Source of the DNA: Accumulibacter sp.
GTDB lineage: Bacteria; Pseudomonadota; Gammaproteobacteria; Burkholderiales; Rhodocyclaceae
Direction: 5' to 3'
Assembly: GCF_036625195.1 (NCBI RefSeq)
Contig: NZ_JAZKUG010000001.1
Span: forward strand, 2,666,001 to 2,730,000
Length of the DNA: 64,000 bases
The translations under genes were made by a program, and so were the position numbers. Each line of letters opens with the position of its first letter. Within the stretch, counting starts at the first letter, position 1. Below the pieces are notes generated by a model. The model worked only from the letters and a program-made list of their open reading frames with translations. It was not told the DNA's origin and did not search any database. Shown one piece after another: positions 56,182 through 64,000 of this stretch.

Positions 56182-56568
56182 TCAGCCCTTTTTCTGGATC
56201 AGCTCGATACGGTAGCCATCGGGATCCTCGACGAAGGCGATCACCGTCGTACCGTGCTTCATCGGCCCCGCCTCGCGAACGACCTTGCCGCCACGCGCCC
56301 GGATCCGCTCGCAGGCAGCATGGGCATCGTCGACTGCGATCGCGACATGGCCAAAGCCGTTGCCGATCTCGTACGAAGCGGTATCCCAGTTGTGCGTCAG
56401 TTCGAGCACGGCCCCGTCCGACTCGGGCCCGTAGCCGACGAAGGCAAGGGTGAAGCGCCCGCCTGGATAGTCCTGGCGGCGCAACTCGCGCATCCCGAGG
56501 ACTTCGGTGTAGAAGGCGATCGATCGATCGAGCTCGCCGACACGCAGCATGGTATGCAGGATTCTCAT
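56182..56568 (-). CDS. gloA: Lactoylglutathione lyase (glyoxalase I)
   Basis: Isomerises the methylglyoxal-glutathione hemithioacetal to S-lactoylglutathione. The 128-residue protein keeps all four metal ligands at the classic places: His5, Glu56 (VLELTHNW), His74 (FGHVAI) and Glu122 (RIELIQ). Its short length matches Ni-dependent bacterial GloA. It lies 117 bases after cynS on the same strand. Confidence 0.96.
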   Translation of the reverse strand: MRILHTMLRVGELDRSIAFYTEVLGMRELRRQDYPGGRFTLAFVGYGPESDGAVLELTHNWDTASYEIGNGFGHVAIAVDDAHAACERIRARGGKVVREAGPMKHGTTVIAFVEDPDGYRIELIQKKG

Positions 56569-56685
56569 GGCAGTTCCTCAGCGGATTGGACTTGCGTGAC
56601 AGCGCCCGCCGCGGTTCCTGACCGATGCGGAGCGTGGCATGCCCCGGAGGATAGCAAATCCATCGGCCCCAAGGCCAACCTCTGA

Positions 56686-57129
56686 TCAGTACGTCTTGTA
56701 GGACAGGAACTTGCCGGACATGACGATATTCACCCGGTCACCGGCCGCGTTGGGCTCGCGCTGCAGGTCCATCTTGAAGTCGATCGCTGACATGATGCCA
56801 TCCCCGAACTCTTCGTGGATCAGTTCCTTGAGGGTCGTGCCATAGACGCTGATCAGCTCATAGAAGCGGTAAATCAGCGGATCGGTGGGCACGGCGGTCG
56901 GCAGCGAGCCCTTGCAGGGCACCACCTGCAGCAGGGCCACCGCCTCGGAAGGCAGGCTGAAGATCTGGCCGATGGTGGTCGCCTGGTTCTTGTCGAAGGT
57001 CATCTGGCCGAGGCAACCGGCCGTCACCCATTCCTTGGACAGTCCGAGCTTGCTGGCCACGTCGCTCCACTTGATGCCTTTCTGGATCTTGGCGCCGACG
57101 ATCATTTCGGTCACGTCATTGCGGTTCAT
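56686..57129 (-). CDS. cynS: Cyanate hydratase (cyanase)
   Basis: Converts cyanate and bicarbonate to carbamate and CO2, the carbamate breaking down to ammonia. The 147-residue protein has an N-terminal helical domain and the C-terminal catalytic domain; the active-site Arg, Glu and Ser are Arg88, Glu91 (DPLIYRFYE) and Ser114 (GDGIMSAIDFK). Its ATG overlaps the stop of the upstream ATPase gene by four bases, tying import to use. Confidence 0.97.
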   Translation of the reverse strand: MNRNDVTEMIVGAKIQKGIKWSDVASKLGLSKEWVTAGCLGQMTFDKNQATTIGQIFSLPSEAVALLQVVPCKGSLPTAVPTDPLIYRFYELISVYGTTLKELIHEEFGDGIMSAIDFKMDLQREPNAAGDRVNIVMSGKFLSYKTY

Positions 57130-58058
57130 TGCAGCCTCCTGTTCGTTTGGGTTGAGGGTGATTGATTGACGGCATGCAGGGGTCGTGAAGGTGCCCTCTG
57201 CCTGTCGTCTACGAGTCCCGGCCGCACTACGGGCGGATTTTTCGCGTCGTGGCTGACGTCGGCGCCCGAATAGCTGGTCGAGCGATTGACGAGGAAGTCA
57301 ACAAGGTGGTTACGGATGCGGTAGAACTGCGGGTCGTGGTGCATGGTGGTGCGCTTGCGGTCACGGGACATGGTGACCTCGACAATCTCGGCGATCTTGG
57401 CGTAGGGGCCATTGCTCATCATCAATATCCTGTCGGCGAGCAGGATGGCTTCGTCGACATCGTGCGTGATCATGAACACCGTCTGCTGCGCGGCCTGCAC
57501 GATCTTCAGCAGTTCGTCCTGGATGGTGCCCCGCGTCAGCGCGTCGAGCGCGCCGAAGGGTTCGTCGAGCAGCAGCATCTTGGGTTCGATGGCAAAGGCA
57601 CGGGCGATGCCGACGCGCTGCTTCATGCCGCCGGACAGTTCCGCCGGCCGTTTCTGCAAGGCGCAGCCGAGGCCGACCATCTCCAGGTACTTGGTGCAGT
57701 GGGCGGTGACCCTGTCCTTGCCCCAGTCCGGCCACTTCGACTTGACGGCGAAGGCGACGTTGCCGAGGACGGTCATCCAGGGCATCAGTGCGTGGCCCTG
57801 AAACACCACGCCCCGTTCGAGGCTCGGCCCGCTGACTTCACGGCCGGCCATGAAAACGTAGCCCTGCGTGGCTTCGTCCAGGCCTGCCAGCACGTTGAGG
57901 ATGGTGGTCTTGCCACAGCCGGAGTGACCGACGATGCAGACGAACTCGCCCCTGTCGATCTGGAAGTGGATGTCCTCGAACACCGGCGGGTTGGGTTTCC
58001 CGGCGGTGCCGGGGAAGACCCGGGACAAGGCCTCGATGGACAGGAAAGGAGAACTCAT
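57126..58058 (-). CDS. cynD: Cyanate/nitrate-type ABC transporter ATPase
   Basis: ATP-binding subunit of an NrtD/CynD/TauB-type importer, 310 residues. Walker A VGHSGCGKTT (about 42-51), signature LSGGMKQR, Walker B LLLDEPFGALD and the switch His in ITHDVDEA are intact. The last 60 residues, after FYRIRNHLVDFL, form a Pro/Ser-rich tail not needed for ATPase function. ATG at 58058 lies 14 bases after the permease stop; the end overlaps cynS by four bases. Confidence 0.93.
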   Translation of the reverse strand: MSSPFLSIEALSRVFPGTAGKPNPPVFEDIHFQIDRGEFVCIVGHSGCGKTTILNVLAGLDEATQGYVFMAGREVSGPSLERGVVFQGHALMPWMTVLGNVAFAVKSKWPDWGKDRVTAHCTKYLEMVGLGCALQKRPAELSGGMKQRVGIARAFAIEPKMLLLDEPFGALDALTRGTIQDELLKIVQAAQQTVFMITHDVDEAILLADRILMMSNGPYAKIAEIVEVTMSRDRKRTTMHHDPQFYRIRNHLVDFLVNRSTSYSGADVSHDAKNPPVVRPGLVDDRQRAPSRPLHAVNQSPSTQTNRRLQ

Positions 58059-58072
58059 CGCGTGCCCCTTCC

Positions 58073-58912
58073 CTATTCCCGGTAGGTCACCAGCTCTTGC
58101 AGCCGGCGGAAGATCATGTCCAGCAGCATGCCGACGAGGCCGATCAGCGCGATGGCGAAGATGACGTTGGGCAGGGCGAGGTTGTTCCACTCGTTCCAGA
58201 CGAAGTAGCCGATGCCGGTGCCGCCGACCAGCATCTCGGCGGCGACGATGACCAGCCAGGCGATGCCCATTGAGATGCGCATGCCGGTGAGGATGGTCGG
58301 AGCGGCAGCCGGCAGAATCACGAGGAAGACCTTGCGCGGCGGATTCACTTCCAGCGTGCGGGCGACGTTGATCCAGTCGCGGCGCACCGCAGCCACGCCG
58401 AAGGCGGTGTTGATCAGCATCGGCCATACCGAGCAGATGAAAATGACGAAGATGCCGGAGATCGAGGAGTCCTTCAGCGTATACAGGGCCAACGGCATCC
58501 ACGCCAGCGGCGAGATCGGTTTGAGTACCTGGATGAAGGGATCGAAGGCCTTCAGGAGCAGTGGCGACATGCCGATCGCAAAGCCGAACGGTACGGCCAC
58601 CAGCACGGCGAGCAGAAAGCCCAGTGCCACCCGCACCAGAGAATGCCCGAGCTGGATGCCGACCCCCTTGTCGTTGGGGCCGCGGTCGTAGAACGGGTTG
58701 GATAGGTGGGTGATGAAGGCGGCGCCGACCTCAGCCGGCGGCGGGAAGCCACCGGACCTCTCCGCGCCCTTGCCCATCAAGGCGGCATATTCGGCGTTGG
58801 CCCCTGCCTGTGCCGCGGATACCTTCGGCAGGGTGGCCATGTGCCACGCGCCGATGAAGACTGCGAACAGCAGGAGGGAGATGAAGGCGGCCTTGAGGGT
58901 TTCGCTGCGCAT
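58073..58912 (-). CDS. cynB: Cyanate/nitrate-type ABC transporter permease
   Basis: Inner-membrane permease of 279 residues with about six hydrophobic segments and the EAA-type ATPase contact loop (ARTLEVNPPRKVFLVILPAA, about 190-209), as in NrtB, SsuC and CynB. A roughly 45-residue extension between the first helix and the core (around YAALMGKGAERSGGFPPPAE) is also known in NrtB. It starts ten bases after cynA ends. Confidence 0.92.
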   Translation of the reverse strand: MRSETLKAAFISLLLFAVFIGAWHMATLPKVSAAQAGANAEYAALMGKGAERSGGFPPPAEVGAAFITHLSNPFYDRGPNDKGVGIQLGHSLVRVALGFLLAVLVAVPFGFAIGMSPLLLKAFDPFIQVLKPISPLAWMPLALYTLKDSSISGIFVIFICSVWPMLINTAFGVAAVRRDWINVARTLEVNPPRKVFLVILPAAAPTILTGMRISMGIAWLVIVAAEMLVGGTGIGYFVWNEWNNLALPNVIFAIALIGLVGMLLDMIFRRLQELVTYRE

Positions 58913-58922
58913 CGAGGATTCC

Positions 58923-60269
58923 TTAAACACGCTTGACGACGAAGCTGTCAACGTAGGGTTCGGGCTTGGCCGGGTCGAACTCCTTGCCCATGACCTTGAA
59001 CCTCTTGTAGGACTCCTTCGGCGCGGTCAGGCCCAGTTCGGCCATGTGCGTCCTGGCGTCGGTCAGCAGGTAGACCTTTTCGGCGATGTCCCTGTAGCGC
59101 ACGTCACCCTTGATGTAGCCCCAGCGTTTCATCTGCGTCAGGATCCACACCGCCATCGAATACCACGGGAAGGGATCGAAACCGGCGCGATCGGGCACGT
59201 TTTTCACGCCACCGAGACCGTCCGCGAACTTTCCCGTCAGCACTTGCTCCAGTACCGTCTTCGGCTGGTTGAGGTAATTCGGCGGCGACAGCACCTCGGC
59301 CATGAGCGGCCGGCGCTTGGGGTCGTTGGCCATCGCTGCGGCCGTCAGCACGGCACGGTAAAGCGCGGCGAACGTGTTCGGATTTTCCCTGACGAACGCC
59401 GCAGGTGCGCCAAAGGAGCAACAAGGGTGGCCGTCCCAGATGTCCTTGGACAGGATGTGGATGAAGCCGACCTCGTCATAGACGGCTCGCTGATTGAACG
59501 GGTCGGGCCCGAGGTAGCCGTCGAGGTTGCCGGCGCGAAGGTTGGCGACCATCTCGGGCGGCGGCACGACGCGGATCTGGATATCCCTGTCGGGATCAAG
59601 GCCGTGCTCCGCGACGAAATAGCGCAGCAGGAAGTTGTGCATCGAATACTCGAAGGGTACGGCGAATTTGAAGCCTTTCCACATTCTCGGGTCGCGCTTG
59701 TCCTTGTGCTTGACGTGCAGGGTGATGGCCTGGCCGTTGATGTTCTGGATGGTCGCCACGCTGATCGGCACGGCCGCCGAGCCGACGCCCATCGACATCG
59801 CCAAGGGCATGGGCGCCAGCATGTGCGAGGCGTCGTACTCCTTGTTGATGACCTTGTCGCGAATCAAGGCCCAGCCAGCGGTCTTGATGACCGAGGCATT
59901 GAGGCCCTGTTCCTTGTAGAAGCCCAGCGGGTCTGCCATGATCAGCGGACTGGCGCAGGTGATGGGAATGAAGCCGATCCTGAGGTCCTTCTTTTCCAGT
60001 GAACCCTTGTCCTGGGCCATCGCTTCGAGGGCGCCGAACGGGATGACGGAAGAGATCGCGGCCCAGGCCGTCGAGGCGCCGACGCTGTGCAGGAACTTGC
60101 GGCGCTCGTTGTCGCGCGGAAACAGGGCGCGCATCACGGAGGTCTCGATGACGCGGCGGTTGAGAGCCTCTTCCGCAGGTGCGGCGGCTTCGTGTTCGGC
60201 CTGGCTGCCGTGATGGCCGCAGGTGCAGCCGGCGTGCAGTCTCGCTTCAGCGTCAAAGGGGTTGTCCAT
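58923..60269 (-). CDS. cynA: NrtA/CynA-type periplasmic binding protein with Tat-like signal
   Basis: Solute-binding protein of 448 residues for cyanate, nitrate or a similar anion; cynS downstream favours cyanate. It has a long N terminus of about 55 residues with a Cys/His cluster (HAGCTCGHHGSQAEH, 16-30), then NERRKFLHSVGAS, a twin-arginine-type motif before a hydrophobic stretch, so Tat export of a folded protein is likely. The core begins KKDLRIGFIPITCASPLIMA, the standard NrtA/CmpA start. First gene of the cynABDS operon. ATG at 60269 chosen; ten codons upstream are open. Confidence 0.9.
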   Translation of the reverse strand: MDNPFDAEARLHAGCTCGHHGSQAEHEAAAPAEEALNRRVIETSVMRALFPRDNERRKFLHSVGASTAWAAISSVIPFGALEAMAQDKGSLEKKDLRIGFIPITCASPLIMADPLGFYKEQGLNASVIKTAGWALIRDKVINKEYDASHMLAPMPLAMSMGVGSAAVPISVATIQNINGQAITLHVKHKDKRDPRMWKGFKFAVPFEYSMHNFLLRYFVAEHGLDPDRDIQIRVVPPPEMVANLRAGNLDGYLGPDPFNQRAVYDEVGFIHILSKDIWDGHPCCSFGAPAAFVRENPNTFAALYRAVLTAAAMANDPKRRPLMAEVLSPPNYLNQPKTVLEQVLTGKFADGLGGVKNVPDRAGFDPFPWYSMAVWILTQMKRWGYIKGDVRYRDIAEKVYLLTDARTHMAELGLTAPKESYKRFKVMGKEFDPAKPEPYVDSFVVKRV

Positions 60270-60645
60270 GTGCGTGGGCTCCTGGCGGATCGGGGGCAAG
60301 GTGGCGACGGATCAGTGGCTACATGGAACCAAAAGCAGGACCCATGCCAGGCACGGCAGCGAGGCGCCACAGCCCTTTTCGCGCTGCGCCCGTCCCAACG
60401 CTGCACCATGCAAGCGCACTCGGCCGGCCCGATGCACCGCTTCGGGATCGGCTACGGCCACGGACGCTCCAGGTCAACGGTGGGCCAAGCTGCTGACTCA
60501 CCCGCAACGAGGGCGCGTCCGCTGCGGTGCCACGCCGTTGCCTGCGGGCGTTGCTGGTTTGCCGCGGGCTTACGTGTCGCTACGGTAGTGTAGGGGGCCG
60601 ACATGCCCTCATAATTCGCGCTCATCAGCCGACCCGTCCATCCTC
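60270..60645. other. Divergent control region between cynA and the histidine kinase
   Basis: About 376 bases without a gene. It holds the promoter of the cyn operon on one strand and that of the two-component system on the other. Besides the candidate at 60449-60477, CTACGGTAGTGTAG at 60580-60593 is a short palindromic/tandem motif near the kinase gene that could be a regulator site. Confidence 0.5.
60449..60477 (-). promoter_or_regulatory. Candidate promoter of the cyn operon
   Basis: On the minus strand TTGACC (60477-60472) is followed after 17 bases by TAGCCG (60454-60449). The -35 is good and the -10 poor, as expected for an activator-dependent promoter. The leader to cynA would be about 175 bases. 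Confidence 0.35.
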
Positions 60646-62565
60646 GTGAAAAGCTCGCCCGATACTGCGTACTTGCTGGATCAAGCCATGCTCACGGCCT
60701 TGTTCGATTCCCTTCTGGAGGGGGTTGTCGTCTATGACCCTGCTGGCCGCGTCGTTGCTGCAAACGCTTCGGCGCCGGAGATTCTCGGGCTGAGTCTTGC
60801 CGAGATCACCGGAGAGACCGCCATGGATCCGGACTGGCGGGCAGTAAGCGCAGATGGCGGTCCATTTCCCGGCAAGCAGCACCCGGCGATGATGTGCCTG
60901 GAAACCGGGGCGCCGGTCAGGGATTTCATCATGGGCGTAACGAGCCGGGCGAGAAGAGAACGGCGCTGGCTCCGGATTCATGCCTGTCCGTTGCGGGTCG
61001 AGCACAGGCTTGTCGGTGCCTTCGCCTGTTTCGAGGACATCACCGACCGCAGGCGCATCGAGGCACAACTGTCTGAAGCCCATGAAAAGCTTGAACTGGC
61101 GCTGGTCGGTGCCAGCCTGGGCACCTACGATGCGCACCTGCCGAGCGGACGCGTCGAGGTCAATGACCGTTACCTGGCTCTGCTGGGGTATGCTCCTGGG
61201 GAACTCGAGATGTCGGTGAGGGCCTGGATGGATCGCGTCAACCTGGAAGACCTGCCGCGCATACAGTCACACTACGACCGCATTGTCACAGGCGACTTGC
61301 GACATGTCGATATCGAGTACCGTCTGCGTCACAGGGATGGCAGCTGGGTGTGGCTGCATGACCGCGGGCGGGTCTTCAGCACCGATGCGCAGGGACAGCC
61401 GATCCGGATCGCCGGCACGCTACTGGATATCACCGCCCGCAAGCAGGCCGAACTGGCATTGCAGGAGAGCGAAGCGCGTTACCGCACCGTCGTTGAATCG
61501 GCACCCGATGCCATCCTGATCTTTTTCGAGCAGCGTGTCATCATGGCCAACCCGGCCAGTGTCCGACTGTTTCGGGCGTCCTCCGAACAGGAATTGCTTG
61601 GCCGGGATGTCTGGTCCCTGACCAGCACGCGGTCGCACCCGCTGCTGCGAGGGCGAATCACGCGTGCCCTGAAGCTGGGAGCGGTGAACCCCATTGCTGA
61701 AGTCGAGATCAATCGCTGCGATGGCACGCCATTGCCCGTCGACGGCGTTTCGGCGGCCATCGAATACCAGGGGCGCCGCGCCGTCCATGTCATGATGCGC
61801 GACGCGATGCCGCGCAAGCAGGCCGAAGCACTGGTGCGGCAGCATCGGGAGGAAATGGAGCGGACGTTGGCCCTCCAGGTGGCGCATCAGACCGTCGCCG
61901 GCATCGCCCATGAATTGAACCAGCCGCTGAACGCCATCACTACGTTGGCCGAGGCCGCTCGCCAACAGCTGCACGGCGGCAACCCGCTTCCGGTACCACT
62001 GGCAAGTGCACTCGAGGGCATCGCTCATGGCGCGCAGCGTGCGGGCTGTGTCGTGCATGAATTGATGGGCTTCCTCCGCCGGGCCGAGCGCACGCCGGAA
62101 GCCTTCGATCTGGCTGCGCTCCTGCAAGAAGTCGTCGTGCAATGTCAGGCCGGTCGGCCGTTCGCTGGCGAGATCGAGGTGCGTTTGCCGGGCGATATCC
62201 CGCAAGTTGCGGGCAATGCACTGCAGATCGAGAAGATCGTGCTCAACCTGTTGCGCAATGCCGTGGAGGCCTGCCAATCGGTGCATACTCCAGGCAGGTT
62301 GTGCAGGATCGTCATCGAGGTGTTCGAGGCCGCACGGAGCATCTGCCTCCAGGTGGACGACAATGGTCCCGGGGTGCCGGCAGAACTGGTCCCGCGCCTG
62401 TTCCAGCCTTTTGTCAGCAGCAAGCCGGGCGGCCTCGGCATGGGGCTGGCCATCAGCCATTCCCTGGCCCAGTCGCTGGGCGGCACGCTGGCCTACGAGG
62501 TTCCGCCAGGCGGCGGAGCGCGCTTCCGCCTCATGCTGCCGGCCATCGAAGACCTTGCCGGTTGA
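60646..62565 (+). CDS. PAS-domain sensor histidine kinase
   Basis: A 639-residue soluble kinase: three PAS domains (about 14-140, 142-275 and 280-400; the second with the PAC motif IEYRLRHRDGSWVW), then a FixL/DctB-type transmitter. The phospho-acceptor His is in IAHELNQPLNA (about 423), the N box in KIVLNLLRNAVEAC, G1 in DNGPGVP and G2 in GGLGMGLAISHS. No membrane segment, so it senses an internal signal; no haem His can be assigned. GTG start at 60646. It is divergent from cynA and nine bases ahead of its regulator. Confidence 0.92.
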   Translation: MKSSPDTAYLLDQAMLTALFDSLLEGVVVYDPAGRVVAANASAPEILGLSLAEITGETAMDPDWRAVSADGGPFPGKQHPAMMCLETGAPVRDFIMGVTSRARRERRWLRIHACPLRVEHRLVGAFACFEDITDRRRIEAQLSEAHEKLELALVGASLGTYDAHLPSGRVEVNDRYLALLGYAPGELEMSVRAWMDRVNLEDLPRIQSHYDRIVTGDLRHVDIEYRLRHRDGSWVWLHDRGRVFSTDAQGQPIRIAGTLLDITARKQAELALQESEARYRTVVESAPDAILIFFEQRVIMANPASVRLFRASSEQELLGRDVWSLTSTRSHPLLRGRITRALKLGAVNPIAEVEINRCDGTPLPVDGVSAAIEYQGRRAVHVMMRDAMPRKQAEALVRQHREEMERTLALQVAHQTVAGIAHELNQPLNAITTLAEAARQQLHGGNPLPVPLASALEGIAHGAQRAGCVVHELMGFLRRAERTPEAFDLAALLQEVVVQCQAGRPFAGEIEVRLPGDIPQVAGNALQIEKIVLNLLRNAVEACQSVHTPGRLCRIVIEVFEAARSICLQVDDNGPGVPAELVPRLFQPFVSSKPGGLGMGLAISHSLAQSLGGTLAYEVPPGGGARFRLMLPAIEDLAG

Positions 62566-62573
62566 CCGCGCGC

Positions 62574-63236
62574 ATGAGTGGCCTGCTGGTGTACGTCGTC
62601 GATGACGATGCGGATGTCCGCAAGGGGCTGGTGTCGCTGCTGGAGTCGGCCGGTTATCCAGCGCAGGGGTTTGCGAGTGCAGAGTCCTTTCTTGATGCCG
62701 TCGCGGAGAGCATGGCGGCGCTTGCCGGCTGCGTGATCCTCGATCTTCGCATGCCGGGGCTGGACGGCCTGGCGTTGCAGCGCCGCCTCGTCGAGGCTGG
62801 CGGCACCATCCCGATCCTCTTCCTGACGGGCCATGGCGAATTGCCGGATGCGCTGGTGGCGTTGCGTGCCGGCGCGGTCGACTTCCTGCTCAAGCCGGTC
62901 GATGGGAGATTGCTGCTGCGCAGGCTCGACGCCTGTTGGCAGGCGGAGACGGCGCGTTTCCAGGCGCGGCAACTGCAAGAACAAGTGCTCTGCGTCTTGC
63001 AGCGGCTGACCGGGCGTGAACGTGAGATCCTGGGCTTTGCGCTGCAGGGGATCCGCAACTGGGCCATTGCCGAGATCCTGGGCTTGAGCCTGCGAACCAT
63101 CGAGGCCCATCGTTCACGACTGCTGCTCAAGCTCGATGCTGCTTCAGTCCAGGACTGGCAGCGTCGTTGCGAACAGGGCGGGCTGCCGACGGCAAGGCTC
63201 GTCGAGCTGCTTGCTTCATTAGGTGTTGCCACTTAA
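62574..63236 (+). CDS. FixJ/NarL-type response regulator
   Basis: A 220-residue regulator. The receiver (about 1-120) has Asp-Asp in VVDDDADVR, the phospho-Asp in VILDLRMPGLDG (about 55), Thr in FLTGHGE and Lys in LLKPVDG. The C-terminal LuxR-type HTH is LTGREREILGFALQG...AEILGLSLRTIEAHRSRLL. A partner of the kinase just upstream; the first target to test is the divergent cyn operon. ATG at 62574 is preferred; TTG at 62562 is possible. Confidence 0.92.
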   Translation: MSGLLVYVVDDDADVRKGLVSLLESAGYPAQGFASAESFLDAVAESMAALAGCVILDLRMPGLDGLALQRRLVEAGGTIPILFLTGHGELPDALVALRAGAVDFLLKPVDGRLLLRRLDACWQAETARFQARQLQEQVLCVLQRLTGREREILGFALQGIRNWAIAEILGLSLRTIEAHRSRLLLKLDAASVQDWQRRCEQGGLPTARLVELLASLGVAT

Positions 63237-63269
63237 GGGCCGGCAACCCTAGCCCTCAAACTCATGGCA

Positions 63270-63304
63270 GCCTAGTATCGCTGCATGAGATGTACCCACT
63301 AGGC
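63270..63304. promoter_or_regulatory. Inverted repeat upstream of the hemerythrin gene
   Basis: GCCTAGT (63270-63276) and ACTAGGC (63298-63304) form a perfect 7-bp inverted repeat with 21 bases between, ending 20 bases before the hemerythrin ATG. It may be an operator or the end of the regulator transcript; there is no T-run. Confidence 0.3.
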
Positions 63305-63324
63305 GCGCGTAGCTTAACGCAGCC

Positions 63325-64000
63325 ATGTCCCTTCTGGCCTGGAATTCCCACTTCGAAACCGGTATCGAAACGGTGGACAGGCAGCATCGCTGTCTGGTCG
63401 AGCGCGTCAACGAGTTGGCCTCAATGCTCGCCACGGCTGGCGACCAAGTGCCGGACGGACTCGCCGAGCTGTTCGACCAGTTGCGGGATTATGCCGACCG
63501 GCATTTCGCCAGCGAAGAAGGGCTGATGAGCAGCCAGGGCGTCGACCCGCGGCACATCGCCAAACACCACGAATCACACCGGCGCTTCGTCGCCGAAGTC
63601 GAGGAAATGGCGGCCGCCTGCCTGAACCGGAGTGGTGTCACCGGGCGCAAGCTGCTGGGATTCATCACCCACTGGGTCGTGTTCCACATCCTCGGCGAGG
63701 ACCAGGATCTGGCTCGGCAGTTGCACGGCATCGGCAATGGCATGGCGCCGCATGCTGCCTTCGAAGGCGTCGGAAGCTACGCGCTGGACCCGGCCCGGCC
63801 GGCCTTGAGCCGTGCGCTCATCGACATGTACGCGCATTTCAGCGAGATGGCGGAGCATCACGAGACTCTGGTCGGCGAGCTGGAACTGCGGAACAGAATC
63901 ATCGCCGACCATACCTGCGATTGGGAAACCTGGGCCGGCCCCGACGGCGAGATGCGTTATTGTTCACCCTCGTGCCTGCGCATCACCGGTTATGACGCAA
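63325..64000 (+). CDS. Bacteriohemerythrin-PAS sensor protein, 3' end missing
   Basis: The frame is open from ATG 63325 to the window end (225 residues seen). Residues 1-135 form a bacteriohemerythrin domain with the di-iron ligand pattern: DRQHRCLVERVN (His20), DRHFASEEGLM (His62, Glu66), KHHESHRRF (His about 81 and 85) and HWVVFHILGED (His about 119 and 124, Asp). A linker helix (about 165-190) leads into a PAS domain beginning RIIADHTCDWETW. Such proteins sense O2 or NO and usually end in a GGDEF or kinase output, which lies outside this window. It follows the two-component genes by 88 bases. Confidence 0.88.
   Translation, partial: MSLLAWNSHFETGIETVDRQHRCLVERVNELASMLATAGDQVPDGLAELFDQLRDYADRHFASEEGLMSSQGVDPRHIAKHHESHRRFVAEVEEMAAACLNRSGVTGRKLLGFITHWVVFHILGEDQDLARQLHGIGNGMAPHAAFEGVGSYALDPARPALSRALIDMYAHFSEMAEHHETLVGELELRNRIIADHTCDWETWAGPDGEMRYCSPSCLRITGYDA

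Noticed and set aside
60500..60545. Sigma54-type promoter (TGCCACG...TTGCC) before the histidine kinase
   Set aside because: The GG of the -24 element is changed and the spacing is one base short, so it does not fit the sigma54 consensus.

Overview
The window is dense, high-G+C, Gram-negative chromosome. Gene content (BamC, LpxH, WaaF, a Ca. Accumulibacter/Rhodocyclales-like mix of glycolate oxidase, cyanase, cobalamin scavenging and DUF1631 genes, many HDOD/PAS/hemerythrin signalling proteins) points to a betaproteobacterium, probably Rhodocyclales close to Ca. Accumulibacter. That placement is inference from gene content, not a measured phylogeny. I see about 64 protein genes, no rRNA, no recognisable tRNA and no CRISPR array.

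Layout. 1-3.5 kb: tandem cyclophilins, lpxH and recQ (+). 3.4-8.3 kb: a tightly overlapping minus-strand unit moxR-DUF58-tgpA-mltB. 8.4-12.3 kb: an HDAC-like deacetylase, then dapA-bamC-metallo-beta-lactamase. 12.5-15.7 kb: small lipoprotein and envelope genes invaded by a complete ISKra4-type insertion sequence (13030-14534) whose 23-bp terminal inverted repeats and 9-bp target duplication can be read directly. 15.8-21 kb: a CNT nucleoside transporter and cobalamin genes cobT, cobU and cobQ with a uspA gene; a 166-bp palindromic MITE-like element sits between uspA and cobQ and supplies the stop codons of both. 21.2-27.4 kb: a ParB-like protein, then glcDEF followed by an AMP-ligase-like protein that lacks the usual catalytic motifs. 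27.5-32 kb: PP2C phosphatase, RhlE-type helicase, DUF1631 protein. 32.2-36.2 kb: aldo/keto reductase, a lipoprotein, ugpB-ugpQ without permease genes, then a decayed SPINDLY/OGT-type glycosyltransferase fragment.

36.9-43.2 kb is a seven-gene minus-strand run, ilvE-zf-CHCC-waaF-NTF2-like-yheT-algC-HDOD/EAL. 43.3-48.1 kb: nudJ, a secreted hypothetical, mnmA, the ABC-F ATPase ybiT and a second uspA. 48.2-51.3 kb: a lipoprotein, a DASS-type anion transporter and a GltI-like periplasmic binding protein on one strand. 51.7-56.6 kb: small lipoprotein, then a beta-propeller/NodB deacetylase/sterol desaturase-like/HD run, an FmdE-like protein and glyoxalase I. 56.7-60.3 kb: a cyanate-use operon (NrtA-like Tat-type binding protein, permease, ATPase, cyanase), with a PAS histidine kinase and FixJ/NarL-type regulator reading away from it at 60.6-63.2 kb, and a hemerythrin-PAS sensor cut by the window end.

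How the genes work together: the cyanate transporter plus cyanase would import cyanate and convert it with bicarbonate to ammonia and CO2, and the neighbouring two-component system is a candidate regulator. The glcDEF complex oxidises glycolate. CobT/CobU/CobQ assemble the lower part of cobalamin. MoxR-DUF58-TgpA is a widespread membrane/periplasm module of unclear job, here with a murein transglycosylase. I did not find one convincing wholly new system. The best second looks are the stop-codon-supplying palindrome, the binding protein paired with a DASS carrier, the degenerate ligase after glcF, and the A8 frameshift in an otherwise intact IS.
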